Assembly (NCBI RefSeq): GCF_009720835.1
Contig: NZ_WNKZ01000036.1
Location: 1-55,469, forward strand
Direction: 5' to 3'
Source: Pseudoduganella buxea
GTDB taxonomy: Bacteria > Pseudomonadota > Gammaproteobacteria > Burkholderiales > Burkholderiaceae_D
DNA length: 55,469 bases
Part shown: positions 41,042 to 49,225 of the stretch, in pieces
Layout of the letters: each line of letters opens with the position of its first letter
How positions within the stretch are numbered: the stretch's first letter is position 1
The notes under the pieces: model-generated
Database searches by the model: none
What the model was told of the DNA's origin: nothing
Seen by the model: only the letters and a program-made list of their open reading frames with translations
Position numbers and translations under genes: made by a program

Positions 41042-43753
41042 ATGCCATATCAGCACGGGAACCGGCCGGTTCCAAAGCGTATCGCCATCCGTGTAATGGA
41101 AACTTTCAGCCTCACGGCTGCTGCAAGCTTGCTCGCATCGGCGGCCCTGCCAGCCGCTGCGCAGGAGGCACAACCGATGCCGAAAGTCGAAATCACCGGC
41201 TCGTCGATCAAGCGCCTCAACGCCGAAACGGCGTTGCCGGTGCAATTGATCACCCGTGCCGACATCGAAAAGAGCGGAACCACCACGGCGGCGGAATTGT
41301 TGTCGAAGGTGTCCGCCAACGCGGCCGCGCTGACCGATGGCGCCAGCTTCAGCGATATTGCCGGCCAGCGTGGTTTCAACGGCGCCAACCTGCGCGGCAT
41401 CGGTGTGTCCTCGACCCTGGTATTGCTCAATGGCCGGCGCCTGGCCAATTTTGCCTCGCCTGGCGGCAATGCCGGTGTCGACCTGAACGCCATTCCGTCG
41501 GCGGCCATCGACCGGGTCGAAGTGCTGAAGGACGGTGCCTCGGCCATTTATGGCACCGATGCGATCGGCGGCGTGATCAACTTTATTACCCGGCGTAATT
41601 ACGAAGGCGTCGACGCAAGCGTTTATTACGCCGACACGCAGGATGGCGGCGCGCGCAAGGCGATGGCGACATTGTCGGGCGGCATCGGCGACCTGGCGAC
41701 CGACCGCTACAACGTGCTGGCCGTGCTCGACTACCAGGACACGGGCAGCCTGCGCTCGTCGCAGCGCAGCTGGATCGGTTCGGCCTACCAGCCCGATATC
41801 AATCTCGATTCAGGCAGTTCGAACACGTTTCCCGCGAACTTTCGCCGCACGCGCGCCAATGGCACCACCGCCACCGGCCCGCGCATGAATCCGAGCGCGC
41901 CGGCGTGCAATCCGCCGGCAACCGTCTATGCGCCGGACAGCTTCGTCGGCCCGGCTGCCTGCATGTATGATTACATGCAGGACACGGAACTGTTCCCGGA
42001 TTCGAAGCGCGTTTCGCTGCTCACCCGTGGCCAGTTCGCGCTCGACAAGGACACCACCTTGTACGGCGAATTGCTGGTCAACGAAACGTCGACCACCTAC
42101 CGCATCAGCGCCTTGACGATTTCCGGCGCGATCTATCCCTTGACGGGCCAGTACTATCCCCATGCGATGGTGCCGACCAACAAGACACCGCTGAACGTCA
42201 ACATGCGCCTGACCGAAGGCGGACCGCGCACCAACGACATCGAAGCGACAGCCACGCGCATGGTGCTGGGCGCGAAGGGCGTTGCGCTGGGCTGGGACTA
42301 CGACATGGCGCTCAATCACAGCGTCAACAAGGTCGACGACAAGTATGTCGATGGCTACGTCCGGACCACGCTGTTCGACGAGGCTTTCGCTTCCGGCAAG
42401 ATCAACCCCTTCGGTCCTTCCGGTCCGGAAGGACAGGCCCTGCTGGCGGCGGCGAAGATCAACGACCTGGCGCGCCACTCGCGCGGCACCACCGACTCGT
42501 TCGATATCAAGGCCACGCGCGAGCTGTTCGAGATGGCCGGGGGCAAGGCTGCCGTTGCGCTCGGCGCCGAATACCGGCGCGAAAAGATGGCGTTTACGCC
42601 GTCGGCGCTGCTGGCGGCCGGGGAAATCCGCGGCGAAGGCACGGCCACGCCGTTTTCCGGCGGACGCAATGTCAAGGCCGTGTATGCCGAATTCAACTTG
42701 CCCGTGCTGGCAAGCGTGGAAGCACAGCTGGCGCTGCGCCATGACCGCTACGACGACGTGGGCTCCACCACCAACCCCAAGGTGGGCGTACGGTGGAATC
42801 CGATGAAGCAGGTGGTGGTGCGCGGTTCGTACGGCACCGGCTTTCGCGCGCCGTCGCTGGCCGACCTGTACGGACCGGTGCGGCTGGGCCAGGCCAACGG
42901 CATCTACAACGACCCGCTCGGCTGCATCAAGCTCGGCGCGATCGACAACACGGAAAATCCCGACTACTGCGGCCTGCAGCCGGACAAGCTGCGGGGCGGC
43001 TCGGTCTCGCTGCGACCGGAAGAGTCGAAGCAGTTCTCGGTGGGCCTGGTGCTGGAACCGCACCGCAGCTTCACGACGACACTGGACTACTGGCGCATCA
43101 AGAAAACCGATGTGATCGTGTCGCCGGAAGGTTCCTACTTCACCGACCCGGTGCGCAACGCCGCCTACATCATCCGCGACGTGCCCGACCCGGCGCTGCC
43201 GGGTATTCCGGGACCGATCCTGTCGATCGATTCGCGCCTGCGCAATATCGGCGCGCTGGAAACTTCGGGCGCCGACCTGGGCGTCAACTGGCGCCTGCCG
43301 GCCACGGAACTGGGCCGGTTCGCCGTCACGCTGAACGGCACCTATGTGTTCGACTACAAGACGCGCGAGGCGGCCGACGGCCCGGACATCAGCGCACTGG
43401 GCGTGTACACCAACGACCAGATCATCCAGCGCTGGCGCCATACGGTGAGCGTGGACTACGAACGGGGCCCGCTCAGCCTGACCTTGCAGCAAACCTACCT
43501 GAGCGGCTATCGCGACCAGAACCTGCTGGCCGACGGCTCGGTCCACCGCGTCGATTCCTACTCCCTGCTCGACCTGACGGGCGGGTATCAGATTACGACG
43601 GGGTTGAAACTGCGGGCCGGCGTCAAGAACCTGCTCGACAAGAATCCCCCTCGTTCGAACCAGCTGTTCAGTTTTTCCGTCGGTTACGATCCCAGCTATA
43701 CCGATCCGCGCGGACGCCAGTTCTACGCGGCGCTGGCTTATTCGTTCAAATAG
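41042..43753 (+). CDS. TonB-dependent outer-membrane receptor
   Basis: 903 residues; start supported by GGGGGA. Signal peptide LTAAASLLASAALPAAAQ. Plug domain: VEITGSSIKRLNAETALPVQLITRADIEKSG, then LRGIGVSSTLVLLNGRR, VDLNAIPSAAIDRVEVLKDGASAIYGTDAIGGVINFIT. A 22-strand barrel follows, including GTGFRAPSLADLYGP and RPEESKQFSVG, and the C-terminus YAALAYSFK fits outer-membrane insertion. The plug opening resembles receptors for organic nutrients (oligosaccharides, peptides) rather than siderophores. Its position after a secreted cyanophycinase suggests uptake of its products, but this is only context. Confidence 0.92.
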   Translation: MPYQHGNRPVPKRIAIRVMETFSLTAAASLLASAALPAAAQEAQPMPKVEITGSSIKRLNAETALPVQLITRADIEKSGTTTAAELLSKVSANAAALTDGASFSDIAGQRGFNGANLRGIGVSSTLVLLNGRRLANFASPGGNAGVDLNAIPSAAIDRVEVLKDGASAIYGTDAIGGVINFITRRNYEGVDASVYYADTQDGGARKAMATLSGGIGDLATDRYNVLAVLDYQDTGSLRSSQRSWIGSAYQPDINLDSGSSNTFPANFRRTRANGTTATGPRMNPSAPACNPPATVYAPDSFVGPAACMYDYMQDTELFPDSKRVSLLTRGQFALDKDTTLYGELLVNETSTTYRISALTISGAIYPLTGQYYPHAMVPTNKTPLNVNMRLTEGGPRTNDIEATATRMVLGAKGVALGWDYDMALNHSVNKVDDKYVDGYVRTTLFDEAFASGKINPFGPSGPEGQALLAAAKINDLARHSRGTTDSFDIKATRELFEMAGGKAAVALGAEYRREKMAFTPSALLAAGEIRGEGTATPFSGGRNVKAVYAEFNLPVLASVEAQLALRHDRYDDVGSTTNPKVGVRWNPMKQVVVRGSYGTGFRAPSLADLYGPVRLGQANGIYNDPLGCIKLGAIDNTENPDYCGLQPDKLRGGSVSLRPEESKQFSVGLVLEPHRSFTTTLDYWRIKKTDVIVSPEGSYFTDPVRNAAYIIRDVPDPALPGIPGPILSIDSRLRNIGALETSGADLGVNWRLPATELGRFAVTLNGTYVFDYKTREAADGPDISALGVYTNDQIIQRWRHTVSVDYERGPLSLTLQQTYLSGYRDQNLLADGSVHRVDSYSLLDLTGGYQITTGLKLRAGVKNLLDKNPPRSNQLFSFSVGYDPSYTDPRGRQFYAALAYSFK

Positions 43754-43799
43754 TCCTGCACCAGGCCAGGCGCTGCTCGCCTGACCTGCGCAGTGCCCC

Positions 43800-44705
43800 T
43801 TACTTCGGCTTCAGGCGCCCCTGTTCATCGCGCGGGTGATGCTTCAGGCTGCCCAGCCGCAGCGCGTACTGGCGGGCGAACTCGGCACCGAGGAAGAAGA
43901 TCTGGGCCGAGTAGTACACCCACAGCAGCACGGCAATGGTGGAGCCGGCCGCGCCGAAGCTGTTCGTCACGCCGCTGTTGCCGATGTATGCACCGATGCC
44001 GAATTTTCCCAGCATGAACAGCAGCGCCGTGCCGATCGCGCCGATGATGACGTCCTGCCAGCCCAACTTGATACGCGGCAACATCTTGTAGATGACACCG
44101 AACATCGTCGAGATGACGATGAAGCTGATGACGTGGTTGGCGATGGTGATGAAGAAGGTGGCCTGCGGCCAATAGCTGCTCCAGAAGCGCTGGAAGATTT
44201 CCAGCGCGGCGCTGACGACGAGGGACGTCAGGAGCAGGAAGCCGAGCGCCAGCACCATGCCGAAGGACAGCAGGCGGGTGCGGATGGTGTCCCACACGGT
44301 ATTGTCCGTCACAGGGGGCAGTTGCCAGATGTCGTCCAGGCTCGTCTTCAATTCGGCGAATACGCTGGTGGCGCCGAACAGGAGGAGGGCGCTGGCAATC
44401 ATCGTGGCGATGCGGCCTTCGCTTTCGTTCTTGGCACCGGCCAGGATCAGCTGGATCGCTTCCGCGCCCTGCGTGCCCATCATGCCGCGCAGTTGGTTGA
44501 AGAGTTCGCCTTGGGCAGCTTCCTTGCCGTAGAAAAATCCGGCAATGGCGATCACCAGTACGAGGATGGGTGCCAGCGAGAACAGGGTGTAGAAGGCCAG
44601 CGCCGCGCCCTTGCTGCTGCCGCGGTGGTCGAACCATTCCATGATGGCGCAATACCCCAGCTCCGGCAGCTTCTTGGCGACGTGAGGAAACTTTCTCCAA
44701 TTCAT
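43800..44705 (-). CDS. YihY/virulence factor BrkB family membrane protein
   Basis: 301 residues with about six membrane helices. Family marks: AALAFYTLFSLAPILVLVIAIAG near the N-terminus, FGATSVFAELKTSLDDIW in the centre, and GAAGSTIAVLLWVYYSAQIFFLGAEFARQYA near the end. YihY-type proteins were misnamed RNase BN; their function in the inner membrane is unsettled. It is the gene downstream of ompA on the same strand, after a terminator. Confidence 0.9.
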   Translation of the reverse strand: MNWRKFPHVAKKLPELGYCAIMEWFDHRGSSKGAALAFYTLFSLAPILVLVIAIAGFFYGKEAAQGELFNQLRGMMGTQGAEAIQLILAGAKNESEGRIATMIASALLLFGATSVFAELKTSLDDIWQLPPVTDNTVWDTIRTRLLSFGMVLALGFLLLTSLVVSAALEIFQRFWSSYWPQATFFITIANHVISFIVISTMFGVIYKMLPRIKLGWQDVIIGAIGTALLFMLGKFGIGAYIGNSGVTNSFGAAGSTIAVLLWVYYSAQIFFLGAEFARQYALRLGSLKHHPRDEQGRLKPK

Positions 44706-44726
44706 TATCTTCTCCGCAAAAGCAAA

Positions 44727-44750
44727 AAGGGGCAGATGCCCCTTTTTGCA
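44727..44750 (-). terminator. Rho-independent terminator of ompA
   Basis: On the minus strand AAAAAGGGGCATCTGCCCCTTTTT forms a 9-bp stem with T-tract, 17 bases after the ompA stop and just before the YihY start. Confidence 0.88.
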
Positions 44751-44766
44751 TGGTCAGACGAACGGC

Positions 44767-45798
44767 TTAGTTGACGCGACGTTCGATGGTGATCTGTTCC
44801 ACTTCGACGCGACGGTTCGGTTCCAGGCACTTGATCAGGTCAGCACGCTTCTTGTTGTTGCACTGAACCACCGGCTCGGATTCGCCCTTGCCCTGGGTAT
44901 CCAGGCGGTCGGCGGCGACGCCCTTGCCGACCAGGTATTCCTTGACGGCGACGGCGCGACGCTCGGACAGCTTCTGGTTGTATGCATCCGAACCCATGCG
45001 GTCGGCGTGACCCGTGATGGTGATGCCCGTCACGGTGGTGTTTTCGCCCAGCACGCGTGCGATGTCGTCCAGTTTCGGCTGGTCACCGCGCAGCTTGGCG
45101 CTGTTGAACTCGAACAGTTCCGTCGTCGACATCGTCACTTTCTCGAAGCGCGCTGGCGGTGGCGGCGGCGCGACCGGTGCTGGCTGCTCAGCGACAACCG
45201 GTGCTGGCGGCGGTGCCGGTGGCGCGGCGACGGTCGGGGTCGGGCCGAAGGCGAAGTTGAAGCCGACGTTGGCGACGACGTTGTTCGAACGGTCGTGACG
45301 GAATTCGTCGCTGCCGATGAAGCCGTAGACGCTGCGCACGTCAGCCTGGAACGACACGCGGTCATTGATGACGGACTGGAAGCCCAGGCCGGCATTGACG
45401 TATGGCGAGGTGCGGTGCGGCTGAGCCAGGCTCATGCGACGGTTTTCCTTGTCGCGCTCGGCGCCGATACCGAACAGGATGAACGGACGGAAGCTCTGGC
45501 GCGAGAACATGTACAGCGCGTCCACGCCCAGCGTCTGCTGTTCGTAGCGGGCGCCGTTTTCACGCGAGCGGCCATAGGTGTAGCCCATCTGGATATCCCA
45601 GTTCGGCGACACGGCTTTACCGAATTTCAGGCCCGCGCCATAACCGGTCTTGTCGGTTGCCCAGTCGGAGTCAGGCTTGATGCCCATGACGCTTGGCTGG
45701 AAGTACCAGTTCGGATTGATGTTGGCGTCTTGCGCCGACGCGGCGAAGGAGGCGCACAGCAGGGCGGCTGCGATAGCGATGTTGTTAATTTTTTTCAC
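44767..45798 (-). CDS. OmpA family outer-membrane beta-barrel protein
   Basis: 343 codons from a GTG at 45798, chosen for the AGGAG nine bases upstream and because VKKINNIAIAAALLCASFAASAQ is a complete signal peptide. An eight-strand barrel (NWYFQPSVMGIKPDSDWA ... VNAGLGFQSVINDRVSFQADVRSVYG) is joined by a proline-rich hinge (PPAPPPAPVVAEQPAPVAPPP) to a peptidoglycan-binding OmpA domain (FEFNSAKLRGDQPKLDDIA, TGHADRMGSDAYNQKLSERRA, NRRVEVEQI). A major structural outer-membrane protein. The long leader contains a perfect 16-bp palindrome and a TACACT -10. Confidence 0.92.
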   Translation of the reverse strand: MKKINNIAIAAALLCASFAASAQDANINPNWYFQPSVMGIKPDSDWATDKTGYGAGLKFGKAVSPNWDIQMGYTYGRSRENGARYEQQTLGVDALYMFSRQSFRPFILFGIGAERDKENRRMSLAQPHRTSPYVNAGLGFQSVINDRVSFQADVRSVYGFIGSDEFRHDRSNNVVANVGFNFAFGPTPTVAAPPAPPPAPVVAEQPAPVAPPPPPARFEKVTMSTTELFEFNSAKLRGDQPKLDDIARVLGENTTVTGITITGHADRMGSDAYNQKLSERRAVAVKEYLVGKGVAADRLDTQGKGESEPVVQCNNKKRADLIKCLEPNRRVEVEQITIERRVN

Positions 45799-45909
45799 TG
45801 AAAACTCCTGATGCGTTAAAAGGATAACTTGATGCGACAGCAATTCTAAAAGGAGGCGCGGGTTCCTGCTCTGCTTTTATATTGCAGCTATTGCATTGCT
45901 GTTACGTCA

Positions 45910-45953
45910 AGTGTAGGCGGGACCGCACCAAACCTTCGGTGCGCTAGCGCACC
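45910..45953 (-). promoter_or_regulatory. 16-bp palindrome and -10 upstream of ompA
   Basis: GGTGCG-CTAG-CGCACC (45938-45953) is a perfect palindrome related to the window's TGTRCG-N4-CGYACA dyad. On the minus strand TACACT (45910-45915) gives a start at 45903, 42.5 bases from the palindrome centre, with a leader of about 105 bases. GCACC a little upstream (45925-45929) can pair alternatively with the GGTGC arm. Confidence 0.6.
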
Positions 45954-46206
45954 TAAAGCTTGCGGCAAATCAAATGTGTTGTTATTTCACAACATTAACA
46001 AATCAGGAACCCCTGTCCCGTCGCACTGTCGAACAGATATCAATATAGGACAGCTTGCGAAAAATGCATGTTATTGCTACCAAATCGCAACACATCAGAA
46101 AAAAGTCTCGTGATAGCGATTGGCCCATTTGTGTTCGTTGCCGCACAGACTTGTGTAACGCATAAGGGCATTCTTGAGTCTAAGGAAACACAAGATTACA
46201 AGATGT

Positions 46207-46233
46207 GGCACGGCCTCCCCCGGTTACCGTGCC
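46207..46233. promoter_or_regulatory. Inverted repeat in the leader of the winged-helix gene
   Basis: GGCACGG-N13-CCGTGCC ends 30 bases before the ATG at 46263. The rest of the 464-bp gap (45799-46262) holds no gene besides the ompA promoter and this repeat. It could be an operator for autoregulation or an mRNA stem. Confidence 0.4.
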
Positions 46234-46262
46234 TTCGGGCTACCGTTATAAGGAGTGTTCAA

Positions 46263-46904
46263 ATGCATGCAATCCGAGAAACCCACGACCTGTCGAACAG
46301 CGATGTGATGGCCGCTCACGCGGAAGTGCGCGAGAGCTCGTCTTCGACCAGCAAGCCGCGCCTGGCCCTGGTGGAGCGCCCTGGTCCCGGTACCGAGCGC
46401 AAGGCATTGTCGCTGGCGCCGATCGAGCGTGTGCGTTCCACCTCGGCCACGCTGCGTCGCATCGAGAACATGCAAAAGCTGATCGGCGAATTGCAAAATC
46501 ATGAAATGCTGGCCGATGAAATCGCCTGGTTCCTGAAGTTCTCCCCGTCCGGCGCCCGCAAATATATCCGTGACCTGCGCGAAGCGGGCGTGATCGAACT
46601 GGCCCGCTATATCGAGGGCACCGCCACCTACCTGGGCAAGGCCGTCTACCGCCTGACCCCGGATGCCGAGCGTGTGCAGGCCTTCCTGGCCGCCATCGTC
46701 CAGCCGAAACGCGAAGGCGCGCCACCGCGCAAGGAACGCCCCAGCCTGCGCGAGCAGAGCATGGCCGGCAGCGGTCGCCACTTCCACATCCTGGCCGACG
46801 ACACGCATTACGCCATCCGCGTGAACCGTGGTCCCGTCACCCGCGATCCGCTGGTGGCAGCCCTGTTCGGCGCGCCGCAGTCGCTGCAGAAGGCCCAGCA
46901 ATAA
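46263..46904 (+). CDS. Winged-helix DNA-binding regulator
   Basis: 213 residues from the ATG at 46263 (AAGGAG 8 bases upstream). The middle part, residues about 80-140, forms a winged helix: RIENMQKLIGELQNHEMLADEIAWFLKFSPSGARKYIRDLREAGVIELARYIEGTATYLGKAVYRLT. The flanks are basic and probably flexible. No sensor domain is seen. It may regulate the neighbouring ompA or mtfA genes; the leader contains an inverted repeat that could be its operator. Family assignment beyond winged helix is not possible by eye. Confidence 0.72.
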   Translation: MHAIRETHDLSNSDVMAAHAEVRESSSSTSKPRLALVERPGPGTERKALSLAPIERVRSTSATLRRIENMQKLIGELQNHEMLADEIAWFLKFSPSGARKYIRDLREAGVIELARYIEGTATYLGKAVYRLTPDAERVQAFLAAIVQPKREGAPPRKERPSLREQSMAGSGRHFHILADDTHYAIRVNRGPVTRDPLVAALFGAPQSLQKAQQ

Positions 46905-47009
46905 AGTAGTCGAGCAAGCCGAAGGGGCCGCGCCGGCCCCGCCGGTGCCGTTGAATTGCCGGCAACACACCCCATCTGTGGCGGACGTGTTCATCATGGA
47001 CGGCAGAAA

Positions 47010-47909
47010 ATGGAAGCATTGCTCAGTATCTCCCTGGTGGCGCTGGCCGTGGCCGCGCCATTCTGGTATCCCCGCTGGTCCCTGAAGCGTGCGCTGTCCC
47101 GGCCCCTGCCGCCGGATGCCGTGCAGACGCTGCGTCACTATATTCCCGTCTACGACCGCATGACCCCGGCATTGCAGCAGCAACTGCAGCGCCTTGTCGT
47201 GCAATTCCTCCATCAGAAAAAATTCGTCGGTTGCGCCGGCCTCGACGTGACGGACGAGATGCGCGTCGCCGTTGCGGGCCTGGCCTGCATGCTGCTGCTG
47301 GACCGCCCCAGCAAGGTGTACCGGCCCCTGCGCGCCGTCCTGCTGTACCCGGGCGCATTCGCCGCGCCCCGGCGCGACGTGGGGCCGGGCGGCATCGTCA
47401 CGGACGTGCACCAGAGCATGCTGGGCGAATCGTGGGACGACGGCCGCGTCGTGCTGTCCTGGGACGACGTGGCGCGCGGTGCACGCGACTGGAGCAGCGG
47501 GCATAACGTGGCACTGCACGAGTTCGCCCACCAGCTCGACAGCGAGTCTGGCAGCACCAACGGCGCGCCCTACCTGGGCAGCCCGGAAAACTACCGCAGC
47601 TGGTCCACCGTGCTGTCGCGCGATTTCGCCCACCTGCGCCAGGCGGCCTGGGCAGGCGACCCGCACAGCGTGCTGGACCATTACGGGGCCACCAATCCGG
47701 CCGAGTTCTTCGCCGTCGCCACGGAGACGTTCTTCGGCAAGCCGTGGCAGTTGCGCGAGCGCCACGCGGCCCTGTATGACGAACTGCGCAAGTACTACCG
47801 CGTCGATCCCTGCCAATGGCAGGATGCGCCCGAACCCGAGCCCGTGCCGGAAGCGCCCGCCATGCCGCAGCTGCCGGCGAACCGCTCGTTTGCCTGGGCC
47901 AGCTGGTAA
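47010..47909 (+). CDS. mtfA: MtfA-type M90 zinc metallopeptidase
   Basis: 299 residues from the ATG at 47010. An N-terminal hydrophobic stretch (LLSISLVALAVAAPFWY) leads to the M90 domain: LHEFAHQLDSESG gives H170-E171-x2-H174, and EFFAVATETFFGKP supplies the third ligand region. In E. coli MtfA is a soluble peptidase that binds the repressor Mlc and so affects ptsG. Here the N-terminal helix may anchor it. Its stop overlaps the ATG of the histidine kinase (TAATG), so they are coupled. No Mlc gene is in the window. Confidence 0.87.
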   Translation: MEALLSISLVALAVAAPFWYPRWSLKRALSRPLPPDAVQTLRHYIPVYDRMTPALQQQLQRLVVQFLHQKKFVGCAGLDVTDEMRVAVAGLACMLLLDRPSKVYRPLRAVLLYPGAFAAPRRDVGPGGIVTDVHQSMLGESWDDGRVVLSWDDVARGARDWSSGHNVALHEFAHQLDSESGSTNGAPYLGSPENYRSWSTVLSRDFAHLRQAAWAGDPHSVLDHYGATNPAEFFAVATETFFGKPWQLRERHAALYDELRKYYRVDPCQWQDAPEPEPVPEAPAMPQLPANRSFAWASW

Positions 47910-49219
47910 TGGAGTTCGAGGACTTCGATGCCCTGTCGTCGGCGCCGGCTACCCAGTCGGCGGCCTTGCCGCACAGCGCCTCGCCCCTCGTGCGCCTGCA
48001 ATACCTGGTCGACAACACGCCGGCACTGATCTACAGTACCGTACCCAGCGGCGACTTCAAGATGACCTTCGTCAGCAACAACGCCTTCAATATGCTGGGC
48101 TACAGGCCCGACCAGATGCTGGCCGACCCAAATTTCTGGTTCGACCACATCCACCCCGACGACGCGCCCGGCATCGTCGCCAGCCTGGCCCAGGTGTTCA
48201 CGGAAGGGCAGCGGGTGTACGAGTACCGCTTCCGCGCGGCCGACGGGCGTTACCTGTGGATGCACGATACCTTGCGCCTCGTGCGCGACGACGAGGGCCG
48301 ACCGCTGGAGGTGATCGGCGCGCTGACCGACATCACGGACCGCAAGGCCATGGAAGAGGCGCTGCAGGCCAAGGGCGTCGAGCAGCAGCAGCTGATCGGC
48401 AAGCTGCGCGAGGCCCATGAACAGTTGCTGCAATCGGAAAAAATGGCGTCGATCGGCCAGCTGGCGGCCGGCATCGCCCACGAGATCAACAACCCCATCG
48501 GCTTCGTCAATTCCAACATGGGCTCGCTGCAGGGTTATGTGGGCACCTTGCTGTCCGTGATCGACGCCTACGACGCGGCCGTGGCGGGGCTGCCGGCGCT
48601 GGCCGGCCGGATGGCGCCCGTGCGGGCCGAGGCGGACCTGGACTTCCTGCGCGATGACGTGACGGCCCTCGTGCGCGAATCCATCGACGGCCTGCGGCGG
48701 GTCAAGGAGATCGTCCAGTCGCTGAAGGATTTCTCGCACGTGGGCGAGACGGCGTGGCAGCTGGCCGACCTGCACCAGGGCCTGGACAGCACCTTGAACA
48801 TCGTCTCGAACGAGCTGAAATACAAGGTCACGATCCTGAAGGAATACGGCAACTTGCCCCGCATTGAATGCCTGGCCTCGCAGCTGAACCAGGTCTTCAT
48901 GAACCTCCTGGTCAATGCCGGCCAGGCCATCGTCGGGCGCGGTGCCATCCGCATCCGCACGGGCCTGCGCGAGGACTGGGTCTGGATCGAAATCCGCGAC
49001 AACGGCGCCGGCATCGCGCCCGAGCACCTGACGCGCATCTTCGAGCCGTTCTTCACCACCAAGCCCGTCGGCAGCGGCACGGGCCTGGGCCTGTCGCTGT
49101 CCTACGGCATCGTCAGCCGCCACGGCGGACGCATCGACGTGCAGTCGCAAGTGGGCAAGGGCACGGCCTTCACCGTATGGCTGCCGGTGCACCCGCCGCG
49201 CAAGGAAGCCGTCGCCTGA
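47909..49219 (+). CDS. PAS-domain sensor histidine kinase
   Basis: 436 residues from the ATG at 47909, overlapping the mtfA stop. One PAS domain with PAC (TPALIYSTVPSGDFKMTFVSNNAFNMLGY ... YRFRAADGRYLWMHDTLRLV ... ITDRKAMEEAL), a coiled coil, and a HisKA segment with phospho-acceptor His191 (ASIGQLAAGIAHEINNPIGF). HATPase_c shows NLLVNAGQAI, IEIRDNGAGIAPEHL, FFTTKPVGSGTGLGLSLS and GKGTAFTVWLP. No membrane segment, so it senses a cytosolic signal. The facing gene 7 bp away encodes a response regulator, a probable partner. Confidence 0.9.
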   Translation: MEFEDFDALSSAPATQSAALPHSASPLVRLQYLVDNTPALIYSTVPSGDFKMTFVSNNAFNMLGYRPDQMLADPNFWFDHIHPDDAPGIVASLAQVFTEGQRVYEYRFRAADGRYLWMHDTLRLVRDDEGRPLEVIGALTDITDRKAMEEALQAKGVEQQQLIGKLREAHEQLLQSEKMASIGQLAAGIAHEINNPIGFVNSNMGSLQGYVGTLLSVIDAYDAAVAGLPALAGRMAPVRAEADLDFLRDDVTALVRESIDGLRRVKEIVQSLKDFSHVGETAWQLADLHQGLDSTLNIVSNELKYKVTILKEYGNLPRIECLASQLNQVFMNLLVNAGQAIVGRGAIRIRTGLREDWVWIEIRDNGAGIAPEHLTRIFEPFFTTKPVGSGTGLGLSLSYGIVSRHGGRIDVQSQVGKGTAFTVWLPVHPPRKEAVA

Positions 49220-49225
49220 GGGGAG

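Noticed and set aside
41810..43546. 578-codon minus-strand frame opposite the TonB-dependent receptor
   Set aside because: No ribosome site or motif; the receptor on the other strand is unambiguous.
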